From assembly GCF_026914185.1 (NCBI RefSeq), contig NC_070559.1, forward strand, positions 7,299,501 through 7,363,500: DNA of 64,000 nt. Reading direction: 5' to 3'. A program made the translations under genes and the position numbers. Each line of letters begins with the position of its first letter. Within the stretch, counting starts at the first letter, position 1. Below the pieces are notes generated by a model, which was not told the DNA's origin, did not search any database, and saw only the letters and a program-made list of their open reading frames with translations. The stretch is from Puccinia triticina (Eukaryota; Basidiomycota; Pucciniomycetes; Pucciniales; Pucciniaceae). Below are positions 1 to 11,826 of this stretch, one piece after another.

Positions 1-408
1 TTGGCCTACATCTCTGCGACCACGCCGACTTCGAGCTTTCGGCGGGTCAGTAAAAATAACATCGGTATAAATTAAAGAAAACAAGTTTCCGGCCTAGGCC
101 GGTCCAAAAACAAAAACATCAAGCATAGCTTGCACAACTTGGACTGGAAATGGTGCTTGAGGCGATAGCGGTAGCGCCGTCCTCAGTCAAAGGTGGCCTT
201 GCTAACAACGCGGCGCACAATACCATCTAGAAGCTAGACCGGAGACGAATCGCGTGGTGCTTGCTGTTTGAGGGGTTTGACCGACCAGCGCACTCCCCAG
301 TTTCTTTCCTCCATCTCGCGAGAGCTTTCTTACCACGACACACTTACATCTCGCCAACCTGTTCGGATAAGCATTTTTTGTGATCAGCTCAGTAACAAAC
401 CCTTCAAA

Positions 409-741
409 ATGAGTGAAAATTATAAAGTCCCTTCACATCAGCCAGCAGAAATCTCCTTAGCACAGTTCTGGCCCATCTATCTCTTTAATATCGCGCCGGG
501 AACGTCCGCCGCAGACATCACAGAAGCTCTAAAAGAGCACGGACCTATCAGAGAATCTTTTACGCCACACGTCGGATCTGGGATGGAGTTATTTGCGCTG
601 GTTGTGTTCACAAGTCGGGAGGGGGCTAATAAAGCTATTGGAGCTCTTGATGGCGCGAAAGCCGACGGATTGCTATTGGAAGCGCGAGCAACGACGAAGG
701 AGGAGCGCCGAGATCTGGAACTTCTAGCGCGGATGACATAA
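409..741 (+). CDS. Small RRM-like protein (110 aa)
   Basis: The ATG at 409 opens a 110-codon frame ending at 741. After a ~25-residue lead the protein reads as one RNA-recognition-motif-like fold: a first strand IYLFNI (RNP2-like), a helix TSAADITEALKEHGPI, then the RNP1-like strand ELFALVVF and a second helix REGANKAIGALDG. The aromatic positions of a classic RNP1 are only partly kept, so RNA binding is inferred. The open frame extends upstream to 268, but the 409 ATG has a fitting AAA context (CAAAATG) and starts just ahead of the fold. No intron is evident. It could also be an RRM-like protein-interaction domain. No partner gene is adjacent; the flanking DNA is repeat-rich. Confidence 0.6.
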   Translation: MSENYKVPSHQPAEISLAQFWPIYLFNIAPGTSAADITEALKEHGPIRESFTPHVGSGMELFALVVFTSREGANKAIGALDGAKADGLLLEARATTKEERRDLELLARMT

Positions 742-2600
742 ACAGCCCTGGAGACGAAACTAAGGATAGCTACGCCGCAAGGATCACACCAATTTGGGGG
801 TGGTTTCTCCACCCATTTCCACTAAAAATTCTTGTTACATTTTTCCTTTAGTTCTTCATCTAGCTATACCTTTTCATCGTCACATTATTTCCTGGAAGAT
901 TACTATAAAATCAAACAAGAAAAACAGCATAAAATTCACTAAAGAAATATAAATCAACCAAATCCTATTTCTGTCTCACTTGTTCATATCTTTTCTATTC
1001 TTCAAACTCAACTCAATTCTTTTTACGCTAGAAGGAAAATCAAACATACAAAAAAATCTGCCCAAAAAACAACTTGCCACGTCACAGTCTTCTTTTGCCT
1101 TGCCCTATTTTCTTTCTCCTCTCTTTGTCACACCTCACTCAAGGTTGGATGATGGGGACATCATCTAATTTGGGGGTGGATGTGGTGAGCCTAATCAAAA
1201 CCTTATTACATCACTCAGACACTCACCAGGAAGGGATCACCGCCCAACGCCCTCTAGAAATCACTCTGGTACATGTAATCCACGCCCACAGACACTTTAT
1301 AATAGCCTAGAATCATCTCTACAAGGCGCCTCAACTTCTCAGTATTCACTTTCATGGATGGCCCTCCACAATGGGTAATAAAATATGTACAAAATCAGGT
1401 TCAAAGTGGGAGAAAGTCCACCATCAAACAGAGCCAGACTATTAGGAAGGACCCTGAGTGTTCACTAGAATTAACTCCTCTATATTCCAGCAAGGCGTAA
1501 CTCTTTCTCAGATGCATGGCGGCTGATGCGCCATGGTTATTGTTTTCCTCTTATGTCATCCCAAGCCATGTAGTAGATGCCTTGTTGGTTTGTTGCCTTG
1601 TCACCTTGTTGGAGGCTTTTTATACTCTGTTCCCATCTTTCTCTTCGTCTCAGAACCACCTGTTGTCCCCTCACTATAAATGTAGAGCCTTTTTGGCCCA
1701 TTCTGTTTGTCCCCCATCAGATTGTCACTTTGCATCCCTGGTCACAGAATAAGAATTACATAGCCTATTTTACCACATATTTTACAGTATATTTTCCCCC
1801 TTGATTTCGTCTAGAAAGCACTATTCTCAATACTTCATCAGCCACACTTTTCTTTAAGAGTCCATACTCTTATTCTTGTCCCATATTACTCTCCCAACCT
1901 GAGAGGCAGCTTTTCACGCACTCATCCCTCTCTAAACTCTATTCCCCCAAAGAGTAGTTCCACACCGTGATGTTTGCCTGGAAGCAGGTTGCTTAGCCAA
2001 CGCCTGGTTTTGGTTTGAGGTTGAGAACGGTTGAGTGATTGGTGACAGCGCAAATTGCTGTTTGACACTAAGATTTTGCTATTGATCTGCTCTTAGCGCA
2101 CCGTTAGCTCCTGCTCACAGTTCTTGTATTCCTCGGTAAGTCGTGCTTACTTGGCCGGAGGTTTACTCCTTCTTAGGCCAGGTTCAGACAAAGGATTAGG
2201 GCGGGGCTGCCGAGGTTGTCTACATTTGCGTAGGCTCTCTATTAGTCCCTGCTCCTTTGCTTCTAACTGTTATTAGGACCTGGCTCCTTACCTGATTCAG
2301 CTCCTTTTGGGGTTGAGTTGGTTTGCGCTCGGGTCTTGCTCTTGTCAACTTTGCCTACAATGAGGAGGGCATGCTTGTTAGCTTTGCCTAGTCAGTTATC
2401 TGGTTTGCTTAAGTATTTACTCACCTTTGGTGATTTCCGTAAATCTCTCCAGTAACGACGATCAACAGGTTAATCCTGTTTTTTTGATCTTGCTATCCGC
2501 GGCGACTGGTCCTGCTTTCATCAATTGGATGCACTCAGTTGTCTCAGTCTCGCTGGTAGCTGGGGCTGCGGAAAGAGGTTTGCTTTGCTTACCAATTTCT
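742..2600. other. Gene-poor stretch, no supported gene
   Basis: The first ~300 bases are AT-rich 3' flank of the RRM gene. The rest contains only short overlapping frames without recognisable domains. From about 1960 to 2600 the DNA is pyrimidine-rich on the plus strand and could be retroelement remnant, but I see no terminal repeat or coding signal that proves it. Confidence 0.5.
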
Positions 2601-2670
2601 GCAGCTGTTGCGGTTCGCGGCACTCTCCTCACTTTGTGAGCAGAGTGTCGCTCCCCTAGGCCTGTATTCT

Positions 2671-3957
2671 TACACATTTGTCACTGTTGACAATGCTTCC
2701 TCAAACACCGCCGCCATGACTAGACTTCAACAATATGTTGATGATTGCAGGACTAACCCCAGTGCAGCAACCTCGACTTATTTCCACTTCCGCTGCTTAG
2801 CTCATATCATTAACCTAGTCGTCAAGGACGGAATCAAATTTGCCGGCACCGCCATTGATCAACTCCGAGATAGTGTACATTACATCCATGGATCCTTGAG
2901 TTGCATGGACGCTTTTGATAAGGCCCCCATTGCGGTCAATATTGACATCAGGTTGAAACATCCTTGCAAGGATGTTCCAACCCAATGGAACTCAACTTAT
3001 CTTATGATCGAGGCCGCTCTTCCCTGTAAGTTAGCCTTTGAAGAGCTAGCCATCCAGGACAACAAATATGAATATTGTCCAACCCAGCTCCAATTGGAAG
3101 AACTCGCTTCCATGGAAAGTTTCCTTGAACCCTTTTATCAAGGTATGTTGTTTATTAGTGTCAGCTTTCTGATTAATCATTAACCATTTTTTTAACTCAT
3201 TCTTTTTTGTAGCTACCGTGCTATTGAGTGGAACACAGTACCCAACAATCAACTATGGATACCGTGCAATGACTGCTATCAAGAGACAAATGAAGGAAAC
3301 TGCGGCTAATCCTAGCAATCTAACAAATGTTGATAAGATGATCAGTCTGATGCAGGAAAAATTTGAAAAATATTGGGAGCCAGCCAAAGAACTCCTGGCT
3401 GTTGGTCTTGTCCTGGACCCACGATACAAGATGCAATATCTCCGGTTTGATCTCAGCAGCCAACAAAGATGTGAATGAGCTCATCACTAATGTAAGGTCC
3501 GCCATTTTTTCACTATGGAAACTCTATGTTCCAGCGCCATCATCTGTCACCAAACCGTAGCAGTCAACCGCAACTGAGCTCAAAGAAGATCATTAACAAG
3601 GACTTGACGGTGTTCCATCAATATATGGCCAGAACCATGGAAGCTTCTCATAATGCACCCGCGGCTAAGTTGGATCTGTACCTCAAAGTACAAAATCTCC
3701 TTCTCTCTGACGGAGCCGATTTAGAGTTCAATGTCCTTAGCTGGTGGAAGATGAATGCCGCACGATTCCCATTGCTATCCGAGATTTCCAGAACCATTCT
3801 AATGATCCCAACGACTTCAGTTGTGTCCGAGGCAGCTTTCTTAACAGGTGGGCATGTTCTTGATGATTATCAAATGTGCCTCAATGAAGACTCCGTCAAG
3901 GCATTAATCTGCACTCAAGACTGGATCAAGGCCGCCAAGCAGGCGGCCTTGGGGTGA
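2671..3957 (+). pseudogene. hAT-family transposase fragment, 5'-truncated
   Basis: The frame begins inside the RNase H-like core at FVTVDNASSN, which holds a catalytic Asp of hAT transposases, followed by the FRCLAHIINLVV helix and RWNSTYLM-type block (here TQWNSTYLMIEAAL). A 70-nt intron at 3143-3212 joins in phase 1 to LLSGTQYPTINYGY and LDPRYKMQYL. The C-terminal hAT dimerisation domain (WWKMNAARFPLL to SVVSEAAF) is at about 3740-3950. The BED zinc finger and first catalytic Asp are missing, and the frame breaks around 3470 and 3560. So this is a dead 3' portion of an element. Its right terminal repeat ends at 4255. Confidence 0.85.
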
Positions 3958-4099
3958 TTTTTCTTGTTTTTTCTTATGACTTTATGTATGTTATTAGCAT
4001 TACCTCTTCTTGGGTATAAGCTAGAAAAGGATCCACATGCAATACATTCCCTATAGGGGGTCTGAAAATTAAAAATAGCTTTCTTTTTTTTTTGGCTGG

Positions 4100-4255
4100 G
4101 GCCTGCGGGCGGCCCATGGGCTGCCCATATATTAAACGGGTTTGGGCTGGGCTGCAATTTGGCTGACAATGGCCCGGCCCAACCCGTCAATTAACTAGTT
4201 GGGCTGTCTCAGGTTGGCCCGCGGGCGGCCCAAGCCCGCCCAATTATCATCCCTA
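4100..4255. repeat. Right subterminal and terminal repeat of the hAT element
   Basis: The last ~30 bases, read on the minus strand, begin TAGGGATGATAATTGGGC and continue into GGGCCGCCC-rich DNA. The interior (4100-4200) has repeated GGGCTGGGCTGC and GGCGGCCC blocks typical of hAT subterminal transposase-binding repeats. A related end (TAGGGATGGCAATTGGGCC) occurs at 50860. No matching left end is visible near the truncated transposase. Confidence 0.7.
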
Positions 4256-4700
4256 GTGGTACCTTTTCTTCCTTCCCTGGGGTTTTTACACAAACAAAAT
4301 TGTCAACGGACACCCTCAATACCCACCCTGGGCAAACCCTAGCCTAACTAAGCCTCTCAAACGGATCCCCGTACGGGGCTACCCGAACTTAACCAATTCC
4401 CTCCTGGGCGCGTCTTCCTAGCAGAATCAATGGACAAGCCATATCGTCTGCCAGCATGACGAAATTCTCCTACGAATGCTCAAGACTAATCTAGACGATA
4501 TAGCCAAACAAACCCAGCGGCGAAACAGGTCATCTGCCAAGTGATATCAGAGGTCCTGGGTGAATCGGTTTGACCGTTTAATGATACCTTGATTGTGCGG
4601 TTGTTCAGCATCGTTTAGCATTTGACGCATCGTACTACAACTGCATGGCTCACTCGGAAGTCAATACGACTTGCTGTGCATGTCCTTACTCCTAGCAATG
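4256..4700. other. Short intergenic stretch, no gene seen
   Basis: No frame with domain character and no clear repeat structure is visible. It separates the hAT end at 4255 from the inverted-repeat end at 4701. Confidence 0.4.
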
Positions 4701-5163
4701 ATGTATTGTATTTTTACAAATGCTTGGACAAATGGGTTTTTTTTTAATCCTTTGTGCACCGGTTATGCACTTACCAAGCAAAGGAGACACCGGTATTATC
4801 CCAGTTTCTGACTCTTTTTTTTTCTCTCTGGCATTCCTTACGTTCCCACCTCTCGGTGAGCTAGTTCTGAACTCCGAAGATCCGAAACGTAATGGATCTG
4901 CAGGATTTACACAGCCCAGCTCTCTCGATATCTGGGAAATTCAGCCCCTGCCTCCTACAGGGTCCAGCCACGGCCATCACATCCAACTTTCCCCCCACAT
5001 TGCCTCGTCCTTTCCCGATCACACCAATTGCACCACCGCTCACCAAGTTTCCGGCCCTGGGTCATTTCAAGCCCATCCATCAAAGTTACTTTTCCTCATC
5101 GTTTTCCGCCCCCCGTTTTGCAGCTGAGCTAACTTGAATGAATGGCCTTTATGTCTAGGAAGG

Positions 5164-6337
5164 ATGGTCTTTGTTCGTTATTCTCCAGCGATCAAGGTTG
5201 CAGCAATTCGCATGGTTATCCAAGGTCACTCGGCCGACTTCATTTGCGACGCTCTTGGAGAGTCGATTTCAAGACAATCATTCAGCCGCTGGTTGGAATT
5301 GTTCCAGCAGACCCGCTGTGTCATTAGGAATCCGACCGATTATGAACGACTAGGTCGGCCGGGCCTCCTCACGAGTGAAGATATCCAATTCATGATTAAG
5401 CTGGTTGAAGACGAACCGAGCCTCTTCTTGGACGAGATACGCAAGCGTTTGTATGATTATCACGATGAGGCACCGCTTCTCTCTATCGAGGCAATTCACC
5501 AAAATCTTGTTTTGAAGCTTTCTATAACCCTCAAGAAGCCAAGTACGGTCAACATACGCAAATGCATCGTTGCAAAATGTCTATACATTGAGCATATGTG
5601 ATTCGTTCCCGCCAAATTCTTGGTTTTCTCGGGTGGGTCTTATATACTTTCCACTTAATCAAGTGGTGCAATTCCAGGGAAGACAAACAAAAAGGGTGAC
5701 ACATGGGGCTCTCCTCTCCTTAGACGAAACAGCTATATGCGATCGTGATTTGCTGCGTACCTTTGCCCGCTCACCCAAAGGCACTCCCTCGGCTCTATAC
5801 ATTGTCAACCAAAATCCCGAGCGCATTAGTGTGTTACCTGCGATTAGTATCTCCGGTGTGATTGCGTTGGCCCTCACCGATAACACATTCAACGCTAAAA
5901 AGTGGGAAGATTTCCTGGAGTGGGACTTGGTACGTACTTGCCTGTCAGAGCTCCCCAGATATCCAATGGATCATCACTAATCTAACTGTTTCTTGGGCTC
6001 TGGCTGACGCTAGATTCCTCGGATGAATCCGTATCCGGGCCCCAACTCCATTCTTGTTTGCAACAACGCCAAGATCCACAAGGGGAGTCGAGTGGAACAA
6101 ATTTGCATAGACGCTGGCATCATGATCAAGTATCTCCCAACCTATACCCCAGAGCTCAATCCAATTGAGCTCTGCTTCTCAGCCCTCAAGTACAGACTTC
6201 GCCGCTCGAAGATACTGATGGATAGTTTAGATCCGGAGTGGGATATTTGCCTGACTGTTGAATCTGTGATAACCCCTGAGTTGTGCTACAATCATTTCAG
6301 GCATTGTGGGTACTCCGTGCCTGAGGAAGAAGACTAA
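5164..6337 (+). pseudogene. Tc1/IS630-like (DDE_3) transposase, degenerate
   Basis: The ATG at 5164 starts a helix-turn-helix region (VIQGHSADFICDAL, SRWLELFQQT) followed by a GRPGLL linker, as in IS630/Tc1 transposases. An in-frame TGA falls near 5600, just before a probable intron (about 5633-5683). The catalytic part continues as LDETA (first Asp), then NSILVCNNAKIH, where the second Asp is replaced by Asn, and NPIELCFS (Glu). An intron lies at about 5932-6013. The nonsense codon and the Asp-to-Asn change argue that it is inactive. It aligns along its length with the intact copy at 11827, including similar intron positions, but is clearly diverged from it. Confidence 0.8.
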
Positions 6338-7038
6338 TAATCCTAAAGATGCACTGCTTGGGTTGTTCCCTTGTATTTCTTTCCTATTTTCCCGCTGCGG
6401 TCGAATTAAATAAATCTATACACGGTGCACCTTTATCATTTTTCGGACTTCCAACCAACCATTGGTGAGAAGTCAACGTGTTTTGGGTGTGCTCATGTGT
6501 CAGCGGTTGCCGCCCCCTCCCCGCCTTAGAGAGAGACAGAGTCCGATGGGGACCTGCCAAATCTACCGCCGGGAGCGGTTTGCACCTGGCTCTGCAGATT
6601 ATCCCACTCCCGACGCTTAACAAATGGGTTAAGCTTTTGGGCAGGGGTATCGGTATCAAATCAACAATGTGGCCCACTGAATTTGTGGGCCATCACGGGA
6701 TGACTACACCGTGGGCAGTTCTAACCAACAAGCACACAATCTTAATCTGCGCAGCACATACGATTGACATGACAGTCGTCACCTGACACTTGGGCATTCA
6801 TTGAGATGCCCAAGGCCAATTCCCTGACCCACGGCGGCTAGTAACCGGGCGAGTCGAGTCGCCCTATGATCCGAGTGTGAGGTTGGGGCAAATGTTACTT
6901 CTTTGCCTCCGTTTGGAATATTTATTTATAGTGTGAGGTTGGATACAACACCTACTAGCCAGCCTGATCTGATCTGTTATCCACCGATCAATCAGTAGCA
7001 CACCAACAAATAACTCATCAATCTCCTCTCAAAGCATC
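6338..7038. other. Spacer between dead transposase and accessory gene
   Basis: No coding signal. The last ~120 bases before 7039 are probably the 5' flank of the accessory gene. No terminal repeat was found here, so I cannot place a right end for the 5.2-kb transposase copy. Confidence 0.4.
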
Positions 7039-8307
7039 ATGTACCCCGGCCATCCAGATTACATCCTCTGTGAAGAAACCCAAAATGCCGATGCCAATTC
7101 CCTAGCCGTATGGTACCTATTGACATTCGCTGTCTTTTGTTCTTGAGGAATGAGATCCCAGTTCGTCCACTAAATAATAAGCCCCTTATTTAGCGGATCA
7201 GATTTTGATATTTGCTGCCTTCCATTCTTGAAGGATGAGCACCCAGCCGGTCCACAGGATATTGATACCGCTCTTGAGTGGACCAAAGTTTCTTCCAAGG
7301 CGTGGACTTTACCCTGGTCAGCTCATATCCAATCGATGCACTGGAAGGAATTCCACGATGGTGCTTTGGCTTTTTTATCTCAAAAGTGCTTGGCTCTCCT
7401 CCCTGCTATGCAAAAGGCAAACCAAGGAAAGGAGATCAGCTGGTTTGGGTCAATTTCCGGCCACCCAAAGTACAGACCCCCACACGGATTTCTGCTCCAA
7501 GGCCACCTGGACTTTTTGGGCTTTGGTGCGGCAGCTTACAAGGCATACCCCGCGGATGTCAAGTTTCGTTTGATTATGAAGGACCCGCGCAAGGAACCAT
7601 CCGTTTTGAAGGTGAGCTAGCTATCTCTTGATCAATGAGATCTTTGCCAATCAAGAATACTAACAATTTCAATGTTTAACCTACAATGGTAGTATGCATG
7701 GACTTTGTCGGAAGATGCCCACAACATTGTCATCACCGGCGGCCCAAGAATGTTGCTGACCGAAACCTATAAGAGGTGCCTTGCCTCTGTGGCCAATTCC
7801 CGGGATAGTTGGGACATGGACGAGTTGGCGAGCACCGATAACGAGTCAAATGATCCCAGCAAAGGACATGTTGCCAAGCATCCACAAAACTATGTGCACA
7901 CCCCCACCAACAATAGTAGCGACATCGAATTCGTTGACCTTCCAAAACGCCTCTTTCTTCCCGAGGAAAATCCCGCTCCCAATCATCTCGAGGAGGAAAC
8001 CAATTTGAAATGCCCCGTCAAAAACCTCAGAGTCCCGATGGGTCCCGCGCGCCGTTCCATGGAACAAATCGACATGGAGACTTACCTGTGGGTTGCCCAC
8101 ATTGATGCGAAGGACACAGAAACTCGCGAACTCCTCAAGAAACATCATATCACGCACTGGACGTTCTTCCGGAGCTCTGACAAGGACGATCTGATGGCTC
8201 TTGGTTTCTCCATCGGCGCCGCACGCTCACTCTGGGAAGGCGTGCCCAGATTAGAGGAGTATGTTGATGACATGGAGCGTAACCAAGCGCTTAGTCTTGG
8301 AAAATAG
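7039..8307 (+). CDS. Element-associated SAM-like-domain protein, copy 1 (353 aa)
   Basis: Not a family I recognise. The model joins 7039-7107, 7234-7611 and 7693-8307 with GT-AG introns, all in phase 0, giving 353 residues. The middle third carries a block with GKEISW followed by FRLIMKDPRKE, then the KYAWTLSED block across the last intron; the same blocks occur in the copies at 9105 and 13423. The C-terminal ~75 residues (from MEQIDMETYLWVAHID to LEEYVDDM) have the length, helix spacing and Leu/Gly pattern of a sterile-alpha-motif fold (HITHWTFFRSS, MALGFSIGAARSLW). The linker is acidic and Pro-rich. Association with the neighbouring transposase is inferred from repeated co-occurrence. It could act in DNA binding or multimerisation, but no function is shown. 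Confidence 0.65.
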
Positions 8308-9104
8308 TTAATTACTACTCGTAGTGGCTCGGTCTACACCTATTACATTAGTATTTAAATTCGCGACATACTGTTGATCAAGCGCCTTCTGGCTGTCGTC
8401 TCTGTCCCATTGCTGTAGCGTCCACCAACCCTCCGGTTCTCTCAGCTGTTTAGGTTCTCGGTTATACAGTTTGTGTCCTGTCTTGGTCTTAGTTTAGTGG
8501 CCTGTTTGTTCTCCTTGGGGTTAGACCAGTGGCCTGTTTGTTTCTCTCTTCTGTCTCTCTGTGTGCGCAATCAATTGCCGCCAATTCTGAGTTGAGTGGA
8601 ATTGCCACTCGACTCAACTAGAAGCAAGATTACAAATCTTGCGTCTTGATTTGTATTCCGAAATGGGTGCGGCGGTTGATCTGGTCTCCAGAAGCCAACC
8701 CGTAGAGTCAGGGACTCAAGCCAATAATCCTGCTCCCGGCAGGTTGCTGTCACCATCGTCTTCGACCAGGAAATTGATGTCTCAAACGACTTTGACCAGG
8801 AAGTCTCCACCGTCTTGTAAAAAGACTAGACTAAATGCAGCACAAGCTCAGTGGCCCCAGCAATTGAGATCAGCGACGAAGCGAGCAATGTCCCGAAGCA
8901 GGCTATTTCAAGCTCGTCCCCTGTTGCACGCTCTCAAGCTGATGAGGTTCAGTCTGAAGTCGCATTGTGTCACGCGCAAGCAAGCGAGTTACACATGCAA
9001 GAAAACATGGAAATAAAATAAATATGAGGCAGGGGCGCACAGAGCGCACGCAGGGGAGTGAGATGGGAAAGAAAAAGACAAAAGTAAGACGTTGTATCAG
9101 ATCT
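8308..9104. other. Intergenic stretch between accessory genes
   Basis: No supported gene. There are two small palindromes: a hyphenated one around 8590-8620 (GAGTGG to CCACTC arms) and one at 8621-8645 (CAAGATT to AATCTTG). They could belong to a decayed element end. Nothing else is convincing. Confidence 0.4.
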
Positions 9105-10680
9105 TCATTCTTCTTGTGCTTCTTGGTGGGCGAGGTGCCTTTCGAACTTTCCCACATTATCAGCAAGCTCAGTAACTACCCCAATAGTCAATCCGAGTCC
9201 TCGTAGTTCCGCTCGATCCAAGTTTGATGACCTGAACGACTTATAGTTTATCATGTCGTTCTCGACAAGGATATCTATCACCTTGGACGCCTCCCGCAAA
9301 CCAATGAACTCGACATATTCACGAATCCCAGCGTTGGGGCCTGGTCGAGGACCGTCAGAGCTAACCGGAGCCTGTGACTTATTCTGGTGGTGTGATGAAC
9401 TGCAGCACCCGCCACAGTTTGGTTGTGATCCGCCGATTGCTTGAGCCTTCGCTTTTGATGAGATTTGGTTGGCCGAGACTGATTCATAGCGTAAAACTTT
9501 GGGTGGAGATTGGAGGGAAACACCTCTCTCGGATTGTATCTGAAACAAATAAATGAGCGCAAGAATGAGGATGAGTTTGGCCCATCGATCAAAGCAGACA
9601 TCAACATGTGGCTTACCAACGATTTTGCCCATATCTGTGCATTTCCGTGGGTCAAGGGAATGAATAAAAAGGGATCGGCGGGGTGGACGTAGACGGGAAG
9701 TCCTCGGTCGTAATGGGTGTTTGCTGGGTGCGTTGCGTACAGCTTCCGCACCATCAGTTTCACGGCATCTGAATCCGTCTCGTTGTCATCATCAAGCAGA
9801 TCCTCAACCTCATCATCATCGTCATCCTCCAGATTGCGCTTGCCCGACTTCAGGTCCTCAGCACGCTTCGCTTCCTTTGCCTCGATCACCATCCTCTTCG
9901 CCTCGGTACGTATGGCCTCTTTAGCTAGGACCTGAGCATTGTGTGCTCGTTTGGCTTCGGCGTTTGGGTTCTTCATTTTGAGGGATAGAGTTGTTGCATC
10001 ACTCTTGTTTTCGACAAGAGCCTCGATCCACTTATTGTAAGCCTCCTCATTATTAACAAGGAATGGCTTGCCCTTCGCAAAACCAGCCACCCGAGGGATG
10101 GAGACGGCCCAGGTGACCGCAGGCTTTTCACTTTTCCAAGATTCGATGACAAGCCGACCGGTGTTTACCTCGACGGCTTTGCATTCAGCCGAGAGTTGAG
10201 TGACAAAGTCGGCATAGCTGGTTGCCTGGTCTGCTGGGCTAGCCGTGATCGGAATGTCAAAAGATCGTTCAGAGCTGATTGGCACCCATATTTTTTTCCC
10301 TTTCAAAGCTTGGTCCAAAACGTAGAATTTGAAAGTGGTCTCGCAAATGACAATCTGAATCTATAATGTCAGCAGGATGGCATGCATATTGTATAACATC
10401 AGATATAACCCCTCAATCAAGCTCGAAATAAAAATCAGAGGCCAACCTCTTCTCTATTTTCCTTGTGGTCACTGGCCACGGAGCCGTCGTTTGCGTTGTC
10501 TGAGTTATTAATGGATTTGCCGGATACTTTTCGTTTCTTCCTGACTCCGGCGGATTTCTTGATGGGAGTTTTCTTCTTAGTAGCCGCGGGATGGTCAGTA
10601 ATCACTTGCGTATAGGTGGGGAGTGTAGCAGGGCTACAGTTATACAGGGAGACATAGTCCCCCTGTACGCTCACGACCAC
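9105..10680 (-). CDS. Element-associated SAM-like-domain protein, copy 2 (partial 5' end)
   Basis: Same unrecognised family as the genes at 7039 and 13423. Exons read on the minus strand: about 10680-10447, 10360-9617 and 9539-9105. The order is a Lys/Arg-rich start (KKRKVSGKS, possible nuclear localisation), the ALKGKKIWVPI block, a charged coiled-coil-like stretch rich in KEAKRAE and acidic DDDDDE residues, the QIWAKSL block at the last splice site, and a C-terminal SAM-like domain (YVEFIGL to KFERHLAH). The IWAKS block is split by an intron at the same place as WTLSED/WAKAI in the other copies. No in-frame ATG precedes residue 1 of the open frame, so the true start lies upstream or in another exon. 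Confidence 0.6.
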
Positions 10681-11410
10681 GAGGAGACCACGTGGACTCC
10701 TGCCGGACGCAGGAGGTTCGCTGGCTCCCTATGACGCACCACCGGGTTCGGCCCGGAGTTACGATCTGTATCCTTTCTCTCGTCATGTTTTAGTCGCAGG
10801 GGCTTGGCGCCCCTTGTCTAGTTGTTTTGTCTAGTTCAGTTTCACGGCCACCATTTAAGGTGGCCTCTTTTGTAGGGGTTCTCCCCAGTTCGCCCTGTCT
10901 CTTGAAATTCAGAGATCAGTTCGTTTCCTTTCCTTCGCGCCTCTTTTTTCCGTCTAAGCCTCTACCAGCCTGAAGAGCCCCGCTTCAGGAGAGAATCATT
11001 GACTGCAGCATCGCCGCCCAGGAGAGGGTCAATTGACTGATCCATATTCGTGGTTGTCATGATTGGTGTTGATTGTTTGGAACCGATCGAATTGGGTTGA
11101 GCTGGAGAGGGGTGAGGAGGCAAACGGGCCGAGAATGGTGTTGAATAACAATACCGATATCGGTGTGAGCCGGCATGGAAGGATGCGGGCGGATGGGGCA
11201 ATGCCAAATGGGCCATGGTCGTGGGGCCTCATGTGATCGTGTGGTATTTGATGGGCTTTGATTGTGGTGTGAAAATCCGCACAAGTCAATTCAAGCTTGT
11301 TATTTGTCTTGAAAATCCGCAGGAGTCAGATCCTGCATGATGGGAAATCCCATGCAGGCCGATGATCTTACATTGGGAGACAAAACTTTGGTCCAAAACT
11401 GGCTTGTATG
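10681..11410. other. Intergenic stretch left of the inner inverted repeat
   Basis: No supported gene. There are short overlapping frames only. GC-rich hyphenated palindromes occur near 10690-10720 and 10800-10815. This part may contain the upstream exon of the minus-strand accessory gene ending at 9105, but I could not find its start codon. Confidence 0.35.
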
Positions 11411-11619
11411 ATACAGCTAACCCAGGAGAGCTTGCAACTTGGCGCGCAAACTCCGAGACTTTGTGCCGCAGCGGCCAGACTTGTCCGCAGCTCCAGACAT
11501 CCGTGCGCGCGGACCGTGCCCGGGGGAACCCGGGGGAGGAGCCTGCAGGAGAGCTGCCTGCCGCCGACCCAAACCCTGCCTGCCGCCACCACCAACCCAC
11601 CACCCACCACCGCCGAATC
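11411..11619 (+). repeat. Left 209-bp inverted repeat of the inner transposon
   Basis: This sequence matches the reverse complement of 15341-15549 almost base for base; their conceptual translations differ at about one residue in seventy. It is GC-rich, with a CCCGGGGGAACCCGGGGG core and a run of CCACC repeats at its inner end. Near-identity of the arms suggests recent insertion. It probably also carries the promoter and 5' leader of the transposase at 11827. Confidence 0.85.
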
Positions 11620-11826
11620 GACTGCCAAGCGACGCCAGCCTGCCACCGCCACCAATTTCATCCATCCCCGTTGTCCATTCCATCCACCGCCGCTGTCGAA
11701 TCCAGCCACCACCACCATCATCAAACCCAGCAGTCGCCACTGACATTGCAGCTTGGATTCTCTCACAGGTATGTTCCTATTTGATTTCCCTTGAATGTCA
11801 CAAAGCTGATCCCTCCTCTAGACACC

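Noticed and set aside
980..1804. Several 60-78 codon frames at 1.0-1.8 kb
   Set aside because: Overlapping in different phases, Phe/Leu/Ser-rich from pyrimidine-rich DNA, no start context or motif.
9278..10318. 346-codon minus-strand frame as a single-exon gene
   Set aside because: Its C-terminal part beyond 9617 reads through a GT-AG intron; the spliced form gives the SAM-like ending shared with the other copies.
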